This document shows, piece after piece, positions 9,900 through 21,539 of a stretch of 64,000 nt of DNA; position 1 is the stretch's first letter; every line of letters starts with the position of its first letter. The translations under genes and the position numbers were made by a program. Source of the stretch: Megalonaias nervosa (Eukaryota; Mollusca; Bivalvia; Unionida; Unionidae); NCBI GenBank assembly GCA_016617855.1, contig JAECUM010006673.1, positions 28,519 through 92,518 on the forward strand, written 5' to 3'. The notes under the pieces were generated by a model that was given only the letters and a program-made list of their open reading frames with translations, was not told where the DNA came from and did no database searches.

Positions 9900-11825
9900 A
9901 GAATCACCATTTCAATAACACTTCATGCCTGGCATGCTAATTTGTTCCGGAAGTTTCCATTTTATTGTATTTTAAGTATTTTAAGGTAAATATATTACGT
10001 CTGATTAATTCCGGCATTGCAGTTCAATGTAAAGTGTATGCATTAATCTTATTGATCTATCATGACACAAATAACTTTATTCACTCATTTTGAAGAACTC
10101 GCTGTAGCACATGCGAGATAATAACATTATGAACTAGTTTTAATCGCTGCGTGTTTGTGATACATGATTGGCACCATGTACGAGTTTTTGAGTATTGGTG
10201 CAATTTGGAAAATTGCAGAGGATGAGGGTGGATGGAGCCGAGGGTCTTCTCTCCCCAATAAAACTGGTGCGAAACTATTTGAACCTTTCCTATAGTAAGC
10301 TATCTTTACAATGTAAAGCTTGCTTTGTCCCAAAGTCACCGCTCCGGCGGTCCGTCCTACACACCATTTTACTCCCTCTTCAGGCAGTCCGCTTACACCC
10401 CACCCCCCAACGATATTTCTGGAACCGCCCCGGAATCGGGCAATTTAAATTAAATATTCACCGAAATTTTTTTCTTAAATATTTGTGTGTCAAATCTCTA
10501 TTTTTAAGAGGTATCTGTCAATATTAGCGCTTTAGAGTTTATACACACATATGAAGTAGGTCTTGGTTCCATGGATACCGTTACTGCATTCGTTATGGTG
10601 ATTTGCTGTCTAACATAATATACCCCAAATTTCAGCAAATAATATAATTACAAATATACACAAAACAGAATGGAAGGTGCAGTCCCTGGATTCTACAAGA
10701 GAACGCTTGATAATGGTGGGCAGAATTAATATCTAATACAATAATATCATACAGGATAGGAAATTTTTAATTCGTACTCTAGGGAGATTCGAACGCAGGT
10801 CTGAGGGTAAATGACATCCGTCGCCTTGCCTGCACGCACCAGTACATATTCCAACACGACTAAACAAACATCAAGAAAAATGGTGTTGGGAATGTCCACT
10901 TTCCATAACAATATTGTCACATAATAAGGCAAGAAATAATTTGGTTTCGCCTTAGAACGATTTGATCATTTTCGTCGTACATGCGTACAACGTTATCTAG
11001 GGTGGATAATTGCTTTTCTAGTTAAGCAATGGAACTAGCATGTATCTCATCGTAGATCGCTTTCGGCGAGAGACACAAAAAGCACGGTATGCACGGGTAT
11101 TTTACCCTTGCTAATACTCATTCTCCTGTAGATTTAAGGCTAGCTTCTTTTCTTATTTTCACATTGGTCTTTTGGAATCTTGTCAAGGAGTGTACGTTCT
11201 CCATTTAGTTCTATAGCCATAGGGTTAAGTGTTACATTTTTATTTGATATGTGAAGCATATTCAGTTTTAATGTCGTAGCGTAAAATGTTGCCTTTACCA
11301 CTACGCGGATTTGAAACGTTGTGAACTTTTGAACTGTTACAGGTCGCTATTAAGAGTTTAATTTAGTAGCATGTGTCTATAGATGTCAATTCCGTACCTG
11401 TTATTATGACCAGTTTGGTTTAATTTTAGCTCTCTGTGTGTGTGCGGGTGTATCAGGCTGTCGGTCTGGCTGTCTGTATGTCTGTATGGGGATGGACGCA
11501 GGTGTGACCATCAAGGTCATACAAGGACGGAAGTGCTGAATTTTAAACTTGTGCGCATAGTGGATCCATGAAGGGTGTGTGTGAGTAATACAAGTGTGGG
11601 CCAACCCAAGAATTCAGGAGAACTGTGTGGTTTGACAATGGACACGTGAACCAGGTCAAAATGTTTCGTTTGCAAGTTTTTACAAATATTTATATGAGTC
11701 ATACGTGGTTATGAATCGTGCGGGCTGTACAAAAAATGACTGAGTCACGAGTCATATGTTTGGTACAATTGTTATGTTGATTCAGTTGATCATATTTGTT
11801 TGAATTGATGTTCTTTTAATTGAGT
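9900..11825. other. Non-coding stretch with one tRNA-like relic
   Basis: Unique-looking sequence. On the minus strand near 10850-10780 a GTTCGAATCTC resembles a B box, with a weak A box upstream, but no cloverleaf forms. A purine/pyrimidine-balanced patch at 10200-10440 is GC-richer without a credible frame. No gene is supported. Confidence 0.4.
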
Positions 11826-11845
11826 ACAACTGAGTTACCTTCATT

Positions 11846-11955
11846 GCATGAGATTATATGAATCTTACCTTTATTGCATGAGATTATATGAATCTTAGTT
11901 TCATTATATGAGATTATATGAATCTTTCCTTCATTACATGAGAATATATGAATCG
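11846..11955. repeat. 30-bp minisatellite, four units
   Basis: AGATTATATGAATC recurs at 11851, 11881, 11911 and (as AGAATATATGAATC) 11941, exactly 30 bp apart. Confidence 0.9.
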
Positions 11956-12362
11956 CATTTTTTGTTTTCCCATTTGTGAATGTTTGTGTAAAGTTATTGA
12001 ATGAGTCGTATGTTCAGAGCGTGAAAGAATCATACTGTATGTTGTAGAGGATATACCTATTTTTATTAATTCATTTCATAAACTTCCATCTTTCTTCATA
12101 TTGTGTTGTGCTGTCATTTAATCCAAGCATCCATTCAGGTCAAATCCTGTTACAAATATATATATTTTTGCGTCAGAGTCTCTTGGCAACTGAAGAGATG
12201 TCAACATAATGTGGGAATAACTTTCCATATTTCAGATATATCTTTAACAAAGGGTTATCCGAAATCATTATGGTGGTCAGAGGTCAGTCATGCATATGAA
12301 AGGCGATTATTGCTTGAGCTGTTGCTCTTTCATTATTTAAGACTACTTCAATATTATCTCGT

Positions 12363-12432
12363 AATGGATAATTTATATTACTGGTAATGGATAATTTATA
12401 ATACTGGTAATGGATAATTTATAATACTAGTA
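12363..12432. repeat. 23-bp minisatellite, three units
   Basis: TAATGGATAATTTATAATAC occurs three times in tandem. Confidence 0.85.
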
Positions 12433-12494
12433 AATAACTATATGAGGCCTAATAAAGACCCCTTATTAGCTTACTTAGTTTCTAATCGTTTGGT

Positions 12495-12598
12495 CAGCCT
12501 TCGTAGGTCAATGCAATTTTTGACCTTCGTAGGTCAATACAATTTTTGACCTTCGTAGGTCAATACAATTTTTGACCTTCGTAGGTCAATACAATTTT
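12495..12598. repeat. 26-bp tandem repeat carrying everted AGGTCA half-sites
   Basis: Four units. Three complete ones contain TGACCT-TCGT-AGGTCA, a perfect everted repeat of the nuclear-receptor half-site AGGTCA with 4-bp spacing, separated by AATACAATTTT. The first unit has only the downstream half-site. Whether the sites bind anything is unknown, and no promoter is recognised beside them. Confidence 0.75.
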
Positions 12599-12599
12599 C

Positions 12600-13010
12600 A
12601 GTACATACATATTCTACTTTTATAACGTTGGATGTATTGGAGGAAATTCATAAATGAAAACTAAAGTCTTACATTAATTAGTACCTACTAAAGATTATAA
12701 TAATTGATAGAGTAATACACAGAATGGTTACAAGGAAGCTAGATGTTTATCGGTATTGATACTAAAACTAATATATGCAATGTACCTCACTTTTGAAAAC
12801 AAACGTCTTCTTTGATTGACATGAAAGAATACAAGAACACAATCAGGATTTGTCATTATTTTTGTTAATATAGAATGTCAAACATACCAAGTAGAAAATT
12901 CTTTGTTTTGTCTCATAAAACTCTAGCGTGATTTAGCGATTAACATCATGCAGAAAACAGGTGACATGTCCTGGGGAAATAATTGGGAGCTTATAACAAG
13001 GGATGCAAAC
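12600..13010. other. AT-rich non-coding stretch
   Basis: Nothing recognisable. Confidence 0.45.

Positions 13011-13012
<2 letters not shown>

Positions 13013-13059
<47 letters not shown>
13013..13059. repeat. (GA)n microsatellite
   Basis: Uninterrupted GA tract. Confidence 0.95.
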
Positions 13060-13060
<1 letters not shown>

Positions 13061-13272
13061 ATCAGTACTGTGCCATATAGAGAAGAGAATAAGACACATA
13101 AATAACTAATATCGCACAAAGTAATCTCATTTGCAAAAGAAATTGCTAAAAGAGAAATTGTTACGAAATCTTTGGTATCTATGTTATTTTACAGGTTGAC
13201 GAACTTAGAGTGACACAGTGTCTCCACTGTAATTTAATGTTGCATGTTCAGTTTGGATTGCGACTAAAGAAT

Positions 13273-13275
13273 ATC

Positions 13276-13336
<61 letters not shown>
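13273..13336. repeat. (CT)n microsatellite
   Basis: CT tract of 64 bp with one CCC interruption near its start. Confidence 0.95.
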
Positions 13337-13341
<5 letters not shown>

Positions 13342-13859
13342 GCATATGGAAGTGAATACGAAAAAATATGTGGAGTGGCAGGAAAAAAGAAAACTGAACT
13401 TTCAAAAGTGATCTCTCAGAACTTGGGACCTCGAAACAGTTAGGTGGAAACGTTTCATGGGAATTTAAGGCTCTGGCAACTTGGATATGTGAGAAAGCTT
13501 GCGAGTAGATTCCCTGGGTTTTCCTGGGCTTTTCCTCCACCAGATATACTGGCAGCCATCTATGGTCTATGATGTGCTGAAAAATGTATTAAACCCGTAA
13601 CAACAACAAAACAATTAAGAACCACTGTTAAAATCTTGCATAAAATTAGATACCAGTTTGAGACAAAAGTAACCATGTGCTTTGAATTTGGTTTTGTATG
13701 AAATAATAAAATGCTCGGTATGAACATGGACAGACTATGCACGAGAACCAAATATTACAATATGTATAGACATAAAAACTTCCAAAATGTATCATTTGCA
13801 AAGAAAATTATCTTTTGAAGTAATTGTTTTATTTATGGTAGTTTTACAGTCTTTGAAGC

Positions 13860-15820
13860 ATGCGGGTAATATATGAATTTAAGCACAAGAGTGGTATAGA
13901 CCAATACGATGATAATGGGGTTGTTATTGACAGGTGTATAATGCCTTATGACAAGGCTGGCATTAAGGACAGATGGAAAGAACATTTTAGCCAGCTCCTA
14001 AACCTGCCCTCATCGGTCAGCCAATCTGCACTTGACCAAATACCTCAACAGCCAACGCACGACCAACGGGATGTTTCGCCAACGATAGAGGAGTTGAGGA
14101 GGGCCATTAAACCAATGAACTGCGGCAGGGCACCTGGAAAGGATGGCATGCCAGCGGAGGTGTACATGGCTCTCAGTGAACAGACTCTGGAGGCAATCCA
14201 CGATGTGCTAATCAGAATCTGGACGGAAGAGGAGATGCCAGACGACCTCCGCAACGCATCAGTTGTGACCCTCTATAAGAATAAAGGCACACGTGCGGAC
14301 TGCATTAACTACAGAGACATCTCCTTGCTCTCTATAGCTGGCAAAATGCTTGCTCGCATCATTCTGAACAGGCTTATTGCGGCAGTGTCAGAAGATAACC
14401 TCCCCGAGTCTCAGTGTGGTTTTCGCCCAGACCGTAGCACCGTTGACATGATCTTCGCAGTGAGACAAGTCCAAGAGAAGTGCCTTGAGCAGAACACGAA
14501 TCTGTATGCCGTCTTCATGGACCTGACGAAGCATTCGACACAGTCAACAGAGACGCACTGTAGGTAGTAATCGAGAAGCTTGGTTGTCCTCAGAAGTTTA
14601 CCAACCTCATCCGGCTCTTCCATGATGACATTACTGGAGAAATTCTCCCAGACGGTTAACCCTCTGAGAAATTTCCCATTTATAACGGTGTCGGACAGGG
14701 CAGTGTACTCACTCCGGTACTCTTCAACCTCTTTTTCACGCAGATACTGCTCCACGCCATCCGTGACCTTGACCTTGGTATCTACATTAGATATCGCCTG
14801 GATGGATCAATGTTTGATCTCCGTTGCCTAGCTGCAAAAACCAAGACATTAGAAAGACGCATCACTGCAGCACCATTTGCAGATGAATGTGCCCTCATGG
14901 CCCATGAAGACGGTCACCTACCGGCAATTGTGGACAGGTTCTCTGAAGCCTCCAATTTGTTTGGACTCACAATTAGCCTAGGAAAGACAGAAGTCCTCTT
15001 CCAGCCCACCCCAAACACTGTACCTCCACAACCCTGCATCACCATTGGCGATACGCAGCTGAAGAATGTGAACAGTTTCAAATACCTAGGCAGCACAATA
15101 TCCAGTGATGGCTCCCTGGACAAAGAGATCACTGCGAGTATCCAAAAAGCCAGAGAAGCACTCAGACGACTCTGGACCAAGGTCTTACAGCACAAAGACA
15201 TACGCCTGTCAACAAAGATGAAGGTGTACAATGCAGTTGTCCTCACGTCTCTCTTGTATGTTTGTGAAACGTGGACTGTCTACCGAAGGCACATCAGTCA
15301 GCTGGAACAATTCCACCAGCGCTCCCTGAGATCTATCATGCGGATCAAGTGGCAGGACCGAATCCCCAACCAGGAAGTCCTTGATAGAGCCAACACAACA
15401 AACATCGAAGCCAAACTAATACAGGCCCAGCTTCGTTGGACTGGCCATGTCATCCGCATGGATCAAAAGAGAATCCCAAAGCAGCTGTTCTTTGGTGAGC
15501 TAGCCCAGGGCAACAGAAACCAAGGCCGCCCTCGCAAGAGGTACAAAGGCAACCTCAAGACGCACATCAAATGGGCAGACCTTCAACCACACCAGCTCGA
15601 GCTCGCTGCCTCAGACAGATGTCACTGGCGAGCCCTGACCAGAAAAGCCAGTTCCACCGTCGAGGCTGACCGACGCCAGCGTCTTGCTGAAGCTCGTGAG
15701 AGACGTCACAGATCTGCGTCTCAGCCACACCCAACCACCAGTGTCCCATGCTCCACCTGCAACCACCTGTGTGCATCGGAATTTGGACTCCGGAGCCATC
15801 TGCGCGTCCAACGTCGATAA
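13860..15820 (+). pseudogene. LINE reverse transcriptase with C-terminal C2H2 finger (RTE-like), broken
   Basis: Reverse transcriptase and C-terminal region of a non-LTR retrotransposon. In order: GRAPGKDGMPAEVY (RT motif 1 area, near 14130), PESQCGFRPDRSTVDMIF (near 14400), AVFMDLTK (motif A Asp, near 14510), FADECALM near 14875 where the family has FADD, the KYLGS thumb motif near 15080, a GHVIRMD/RKRYK basic tail region and CSTCNHLC...SHLRVQ near 15750. A one-base deletion at about 14532 breaks the frame at motif A. It is recovered in other frames at 14580 and 14810. The second catalytic Asp of FADD is Glu and the last His of the finger is Gln. No endonuclease domain is present upstream, so the copy is 5'-truncated. 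RTE-like is judged from motif spelling only. Confidence 0.85.
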
Positions 15821-15866
15821 GACCGCACAACATGCCTTCCTCGGCCCCCGAGAGGCTACCAAGACA
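13925..15866 (+). mobile_element. 5'-truncated non-LTR retrotransposon A
   Basis: Extent estimated from protein similarity on the left and the end of GC-richer sequence on the right. Base composition changes sharply at both ends from the AT-rich surroundings. No poly-A tail or target-site duplication could be identified. Confidence 0.7.
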
Positions 15867-15869
15867 ATG

Positions 15870-16095
15870 CCTTATGCATTTATATCGAGATAATGTCTAC
15901 AATAACATAATGAATAACGTTCAGCTTTCTTGAGATATATGATGACACCAGATAATATATATTGTGGATTCCATTAAATAAGAAGGTAACAGGACAGTTA
16001 AATGATAAAATGCGTGGCGTGCGTGTCAGATAAGTTTGATGTTAGAAGTCGAGGTTGCGCTGATGATGGTAACATATTAAAGAATCTAGTCCAAT
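15870..16095. other. Short non-coding stretch
   Basis: Flank of LINE A. Nothing recognisable. Confidence 0.35.
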
Positions 16096-16099
16096 ACCT

Positions 16100-16235
16100 G
16101 TCTTGCCATAGTGTATAATACCACATATAAATCATGTTATAAAACTACATATAACCATGTTATAACGTCACGTAAAATCATGTTATAATACCACGTAGAT
16201 GCATGTTATAACACCACAAAGAATCATGTTAAAGG
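16100..16235. repeat. ~24-bp minisatellite (AATCATGTTATAA type)
   Basis: Five or so diverged units sharing CATGTTATAA and an ACCACNTA phrase. Confidence 0.75.
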
Positions 16236-16439
16236 CTCTTTATAGCATATCATGCCATTATTTAAATGTCATATTCAAGCTCTGTATAAGTTTACTGTGG
16301 TAAAGTGGTACAAATTGCCTTATCATTTATCTTCTTTTTATCCTCAATGCTATCAATAAATGCTAACCTTTTCATTGATGAGATTTTTAAGACACACGTT
16401 TGCGTCTGTTGTTTCTTTTTTATTACTATATACATTTAA

Positions 16440-16600
16440 CTGTTTGGTTGGCAGACACTCCAATATTAGCAGCTGTTGTTAAAACCACGACCAAAGGAAA
16501 TAATTGCATTGATTAGAAAACATCCAGTTCATATTTATTGGCACATATTTTCGTTATAGTTTCTTTCTTTTGTCTTTCGTGGAGGTGGGGTTGTTATTTT
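16440..16600. repeat. Dispersed repeat family DR4, copy 1
   Basis: The phrase CACGACCAAAGGAAATAAT, followed by GCATTGATT and a CCAGTTCATATTTATTG stretch, recurs at 29765-29825. No protein is encoded. Confidence 0.6.
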
Positions 16601-16810
16601 TTCAACGTTTTCATTTATGTTGTGTTCGAACGAAAGGTCGGACGTATTTGATGTGTGAACCGCAAAAATAATTATTGTTGGAGCTAGTTCATCAATGCCT
16701 GGATAGATAGCACTGCTAAGGAATGCACTTGAAAGAAAACATACATTTCTCTCTGTCATTCTCTTTCTCTACCCATCCATCAACAAGAGAACACAATTAT
16801 AGCGCGTGAC

Positions 16811-16876
16811 AGTCCCGTGGTGTAGTGGCCAGCACTTTGTATTAAGAATCCAACGGTTTGAGTTAAAATTTAAATA
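16811..16876 (+). pseudogene. tRNA-Gln-like relic (possible SINE head)
   Basis: GTCCCGTGGTGTAGTGGCCAG matches the 5' half of animal tRNA-Gln (acceptor, D arm with A box). AAGAATCCAACGG matches the anticodon 3' arm and variable loop, and GGTTTGAGTTAAAAT is a degraded T arm/B box. The acceptor stem no longer pairs and the anticodon position is altered. It is therefore a tRNA pseudogene or the head of a tRNA-derived SINE, not a working tRNA. Confidence 0.6.
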
Positions 16877-16990
16877 AGACCATATCTAGGTTGTTGCGTA
16901 TACAGAATTTCAATAGGACGGTATCTTGGTTGTTGTATATACAGAATTTCAGATATTTTTTTTTCTTCCAGCCATACTAAAACCTTGTTT

Positions 16991-17240
16991 AAACAAGTTT
17001 CTATTTGATTTAGTAAACTCGTATTAGGGATCCGCACACATGTGTATAATGTATAAACAAGTTTCTGTTTGATTTAGTAAACTCGTATTAGGGATCCGCA
17101 CACATGTGTATAATGTATAAACAAGTTTCTATTTGATTTAGTAAACTCATATTAAGGATCCACACACATGTGTATAATGTATAAACAAGTTTCTATTTGA
17201 TTTAGTAAACTCGTATTAGGGATCCGCACACATGTGTATA
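16991..17240. repeat. 64-bp minisatellite, four units
   Basis: AAACAAGTTTCTATTTGATT recurs at 16991, 17055, 17119 and 17183. Each unit also carries GGGATCCGCACACATGTGTA. Divergence between units is very low, so the array is recent. Confidence 0.92.
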
Positions 17241-17287
17241 ATGTATTTTACTTTAGAAGACCAAGTGGAAAGAATATAAATCTCTGC

Positions 17288-17289
<2 letters not shown>

Positions 17290-17337
<48 letters not shown>
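17290..17337. repeat. (CT)n microsatellite
   Basis: Uninterrupted CT tract of 48 bp. Confidence 0.95.
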
Positions 17338-17339
<2 letters not shown>

Positions 17340-18910
17340 GTCCTTGGGTAAAACATGAGAAGAAAGTTCTTTACCATAGTACAGTGTTCTTGTGGTTTTT
17401 CTAACCTCAACAACCTTGTTTAGGAACCGTTGAGAAACTTGAGAATCCTCGCCACGCGGATGTACACAGAACAAAACTTTGGCTGAAAATGAAGACAATT
17501 GATCTTTTTATTCAGAGATCAAGCGCAAAAAGAATAATATAGAGCACACGAGAACGTGTTCTTCATTTCTGGTCTAAACCCAAGAACAGGTGTCCAAGAT
17601 GGCGTTTCTTACACATATACACAATATAGAGACAATCATATGTATGTAACACGAGTAGGAAACATTCCTGAGGTTTTGCATCTTTACATTCCGCCATTTG
17701 AGTTAATGCATTACTGATACATGTTTATTCGTTGGTAGGAATGCAGGTAGGTAGGTGCGAAGTTTTCTTTTCAAGTACATAATCGTACGTACGTTCAGTG
17801 TAATTAGATATTCTACATTGTGCATCCTTTCCATCCTTGACCGTTTGGATGATTCATTTTAGTCAACAGTTCCATTCTTGCCCGTGCTATGATTCATTGG
17901 AGATTAGAGTTCCACGAAAACGGTAGAGAAAGTTTCGAATTTTTATTTCACGTTCAGACATAGATACTTCAAGATTTTAGATATATTTAATAATGTCGAA
18001 AATGTACATTAATATTTACTAATACACAGCAGCCTTAATTTGAAGGAAATTACTAACTGCAGTGCCGTTTTTCTCCATAATCTAAGTCAGAGATATTAAC
18101 CATAGATTAAAGCATATCTTTCCAAGGAAACTAAGAACTGAATGCACATAATTGCAAGTAGCCAGCAATAGGCAGCATCGAACTTAAAAATGAACATATA
18201 GGAAGTCCGGCTAGAGACTGATGTCCTTTTTGGTTGGAATCTCTAAACGTTACTATGTCCAACTTGAGCCTCATTTAACAATTATTATGCACGTGAGAGT
18301 AGCTGTGCTCTCTGTCTGACACGTGACTCACATGAATGTTAAATTTTTTATGATTCGATATAATGTGCAAGATAGCTTTAATAGTGTTATTTATTAATTC
18401 AACCAAGATAAGAATTGAAATATATAATCAAATATTGCTATGCGTTGCATATTGTGATATACGTTTATGATCAGAGAGATAATTTGTAGCTTTTCAACTG
18501 TCCAAACAAATACATTTGTTATCCAATGATTAACGCTTTCAGTACAGATTTCTGAGCGATAAAATGCTGTCCCAGTGTGTAGCCTCACGCTAAGACAGGC
18601 AAATAGCTCAGTCAACTATTGGCGTCAGTGAGAAACAATATTAACCTGGATAAGATGCCACAGACCCAGCCTCTGCCAGAGAACGATAGGAGCAGCCGTA
18701 AATAGGATATGTACGCTCTTGCTTCCTTCACTGACACGTTTGTCTGTCGTATTCTATATGTACTAAAGCTTGTATAAGGCTATGGGATGTTTCGAAATAT
18801 TATATAGAAATATTATATAGAAACACAAGGAATACCTTCAGATTCAGTACATTTGACTCTTAGTGAAGAAAACAATTTGAACCTTAGCGAATACGATACA
18901 ATAAAGTAAA
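17340..18910. other. Non-coding stretch
   Basis: Unique-looking AT-rich sequence. The 73-residue minus-strand frame at 18394-18615 has no recognised domain and I do not support it as a gene. Confidence 0.4.
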
Positions 18911-18914
18911 AAAA

Positions 18915-19020
18915 GGACCCTTAAGTGTCGATCTTTCAATAAAGATAATTAGGGACCATTAGAGGTCTTTCAGCAAAGATAAAAAGGGACCATTAAGTTG
19001 AGCTTTTTCAATAAAGAAAC
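18915..19020. repeat. ~42-bp minisatellite, three diverged units
   Basis: Three units share a GGGACCATTA core and TTTCANNAAAGATAA. Confidence 0.65.
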
Positions 19021-19830
19021 TAAATATTGCTGAATCTGACCAGTCTCATTACATTTCTCAAAGTCAATCCTCAATTTAAGATTCGACTATTTGGCTCGTG
19101 ACACTTTACACAATAATGTAATTAGATACATAGCTAATATTTTCTCTATGAATGTTTACCATGTTCTTTATTATACATTTAGTAACAGACCTTCTAATTA
19201 TAAGTAAGATTTTATCTTGTAAACATACGGAACCTTGCAGAATGAAATTGTCCACTAGGTAACAGTTTTTTAGGAAATGTTAATTGCAACCTGAAGTCAA
19301 GTAGAGGACTCTATAATCCTGCTTTTTTCCTATAAATTATTTTTCCTGCTGTAAGATCAGAGCAGAATTAGTTATATTATTGTTGTCTCCAGTATTTCAT
19401 TTGCGCTGGAATTTATTTATGCAAATTATTTAATTCAAGGTATTCTTTTCTGATAATACAAAGTACTCAAAAATAACATTCTTGGAAATAGAGACTTGGA
19501 TTAATAGAGAAATTCAAATAAGGATATAATCTTGGACTGTATTATTGTGATTCAACAAAAAAGAACCTGTTGGCACATCACTAGGACACATGCCACCACA
19601 GGCACGTCAACACTTCCAGCATTGGATTTATTTTAGAGTACCGCTAAAGCTTGTTCAGAACTTTAATCATTAGGACTTGTGTTCGAAATGCCATGATTAT
19701 TTGGGATTTATTTCGTAATACCGTCAGTTCTTTTTTACTTTTTTTCTTCGGATATATATTATTTGTTGAATTTTACAACACTCTTTGGTTCGTACTCTTT
19801 TTTATTATTTATTTGATGACCATATAGTCG
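19000..19830. repeat. Dispersed repeat family DR2, copy 2
   Basis: Continuous counterpart of 3270-4625 without the 700-bp insertion, so this is the better guide to the family. No coding frame is conserved. Confidence 0.6.
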
Positions 19831-19874
19831 TAATATTGTCATATGAAAATAACAATAAGTAATTAAAATCGTTC

Positions 19875-19940
19875 AGACTGATATCTTTTAACTTTCATTA
19901 GTATCTTTCAGACTGATATCTTTTAACTTTCATTAGTTCT
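19875..19940. repeat. Tandem duplication of ~31 bp
   Basis: CAGACTGATATCTTTTAACT plus CATTAGT occurs twice in a row. Confidence 0.85.
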
Positions 19941-19944
19941 CATT

Positions 19945-20870
19945 TGGAAAACATCTAGGTTAGGGAACGGTACGATACATTCGGTACGGTTCTAACAAAG
20001 TATGTAGTGGTGGAGGAGATTTATAATTCATGAGTTTCTTGGAAATTTATATTTTCTGTCTTGGAAATATGGCAAGTGTCGCTATTATTAGTGCAATGAT
20101 ATGCTAAATGGAGATCTTCTCGTGGAAAAGCGTGTGGGCGGATGAATAAACCACTGGTAAGTGCAGGAATGTTCATTTATTTACAATGTTTAATTCAGCT
20201 CGGGCTAATTGGGGATGTTTCAAAAACTTTTAAAGAACGCAGGACTGACAAAACACATTCTTGAATGTTTTCTTTTTTGCGTTAGCTGTTTCGAGAGTTT
20301 GGAATTTAGTAACCAGTGATGTGTATAGTTTGTATGTTTGAAAGAGTGTTTTCTTTTATAGTTCGTTGCACACGGCATCGCCAATTGTATCCTATTTGTA
20401 GGTAAGTATATTTTCCAGGTCAACATGTAGCTAAAAGTAATTAATTCGTTTCACACGAAGTAAATCAAACTAATTAGGTACTTTGAGTTACATTTAATGA
20501 CTCTGACCTGAAAATTTACTAAGTTACAGGTAGGATAATATTCATCATGCTGGACGTTTGTGTCTAGCATAATACCAAACAGCTCAACTTCGTGTGATTG
20601 TGTGTGTCTGTCTCTCGCAAAATGATTTGTATGGTATGTTATCAAAGCTGGACAGGTCTTAAGTTTCTTTATGGGTCAATTTCATTTTGTTTTATATATG
20701 TTGCTCTTGTTGTTTGATTTTTATAAAATTTCAGTCAGGCATAGCAGAATACAACAAGTGTTTCTTCGTTTTTAAAGGTGGACACCATGACTGAGACGAG
20801 TTCACTGAGACAACCAGACTGAGATAAGAAAAATAAGATTATCAAAACAGCTAGATTTCTCTGTCGCATG
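19945..20870. other. Non-coding stretch
   Basis: Nothing recognisable. The frames at 20220-20645 lack coding character. Confidence 0.4.
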
Positions 20871-20879
20871 GGTGAGAAT

Positions 20880-21015
20880 TATAACTCGGTGGGGTTTCTC
20901 GTAACCCTTATGATGCTGTCGATGGTGATGTTGTTCGTAATGAGGAGTCATATAACACTGTGGGGTTTCGTGTAACCTTGATGATGTTGTCGATGTTGAT
21001 GTGGTTCGTGATGGT
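20880..21015. repeat. Two-copy ~75-bp tandem repeat
   Basis: GTGGGGTTTCNCGTAACC followed by GATGNTGTCGATG occurs twice. The Ser/Thr- and His-rich minus-strand frame here is a repeat artefact. Confidence 0.7.
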
Positions 21016-21539
21016 GACGTTGACTCAGAGGACGACATTGGTTTACTCGCAGTGAGGTATCAAAGTTCGAGACCAATCTGTCTATAGGGAATAAGGAGGC
21101 TCGTGATGGCTCCCTTAGTAGATTGGGAGGGGCGGGACATGCACTTTGGTTCCTTGACCATTCGACAGGAGTTGAGGAACATGGAAATGCATAGTGTTAT
21201 CCAAGTACAAGCCTCAAGATACATATGTTTCATTTTTAAACCAATATTATTCAACATCAATATATCGGTGAAATCAATAGTTCAATATCGCTATATGAGT
21301 GAAAATCAATACTACATACATTCTTACATTCTACTTGTATTCATATTATTTTACAAATTCTATAGTCTGAACAACTTTTGCCGACAGAATCTAAATTGTT
21401 CATATTTATTTATAAATCCTATAATCTGATCGCCATCATAATGTCGGATTTATCGAACTCTACGTCATTGAAAGAAGTACGTAACTGTAGTATCACTTGA
21501 TGTAAATTTCTGGAGTCTTTGAGAAATTAAAAGAATGAC

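Noticed and set aside
10780..10850. Minus-strand tRNA-like sequence with a B-box-like GTTCGAATCTC
   Set aside because: No acceptor or anticodon stem can be formed and the A box is poor.
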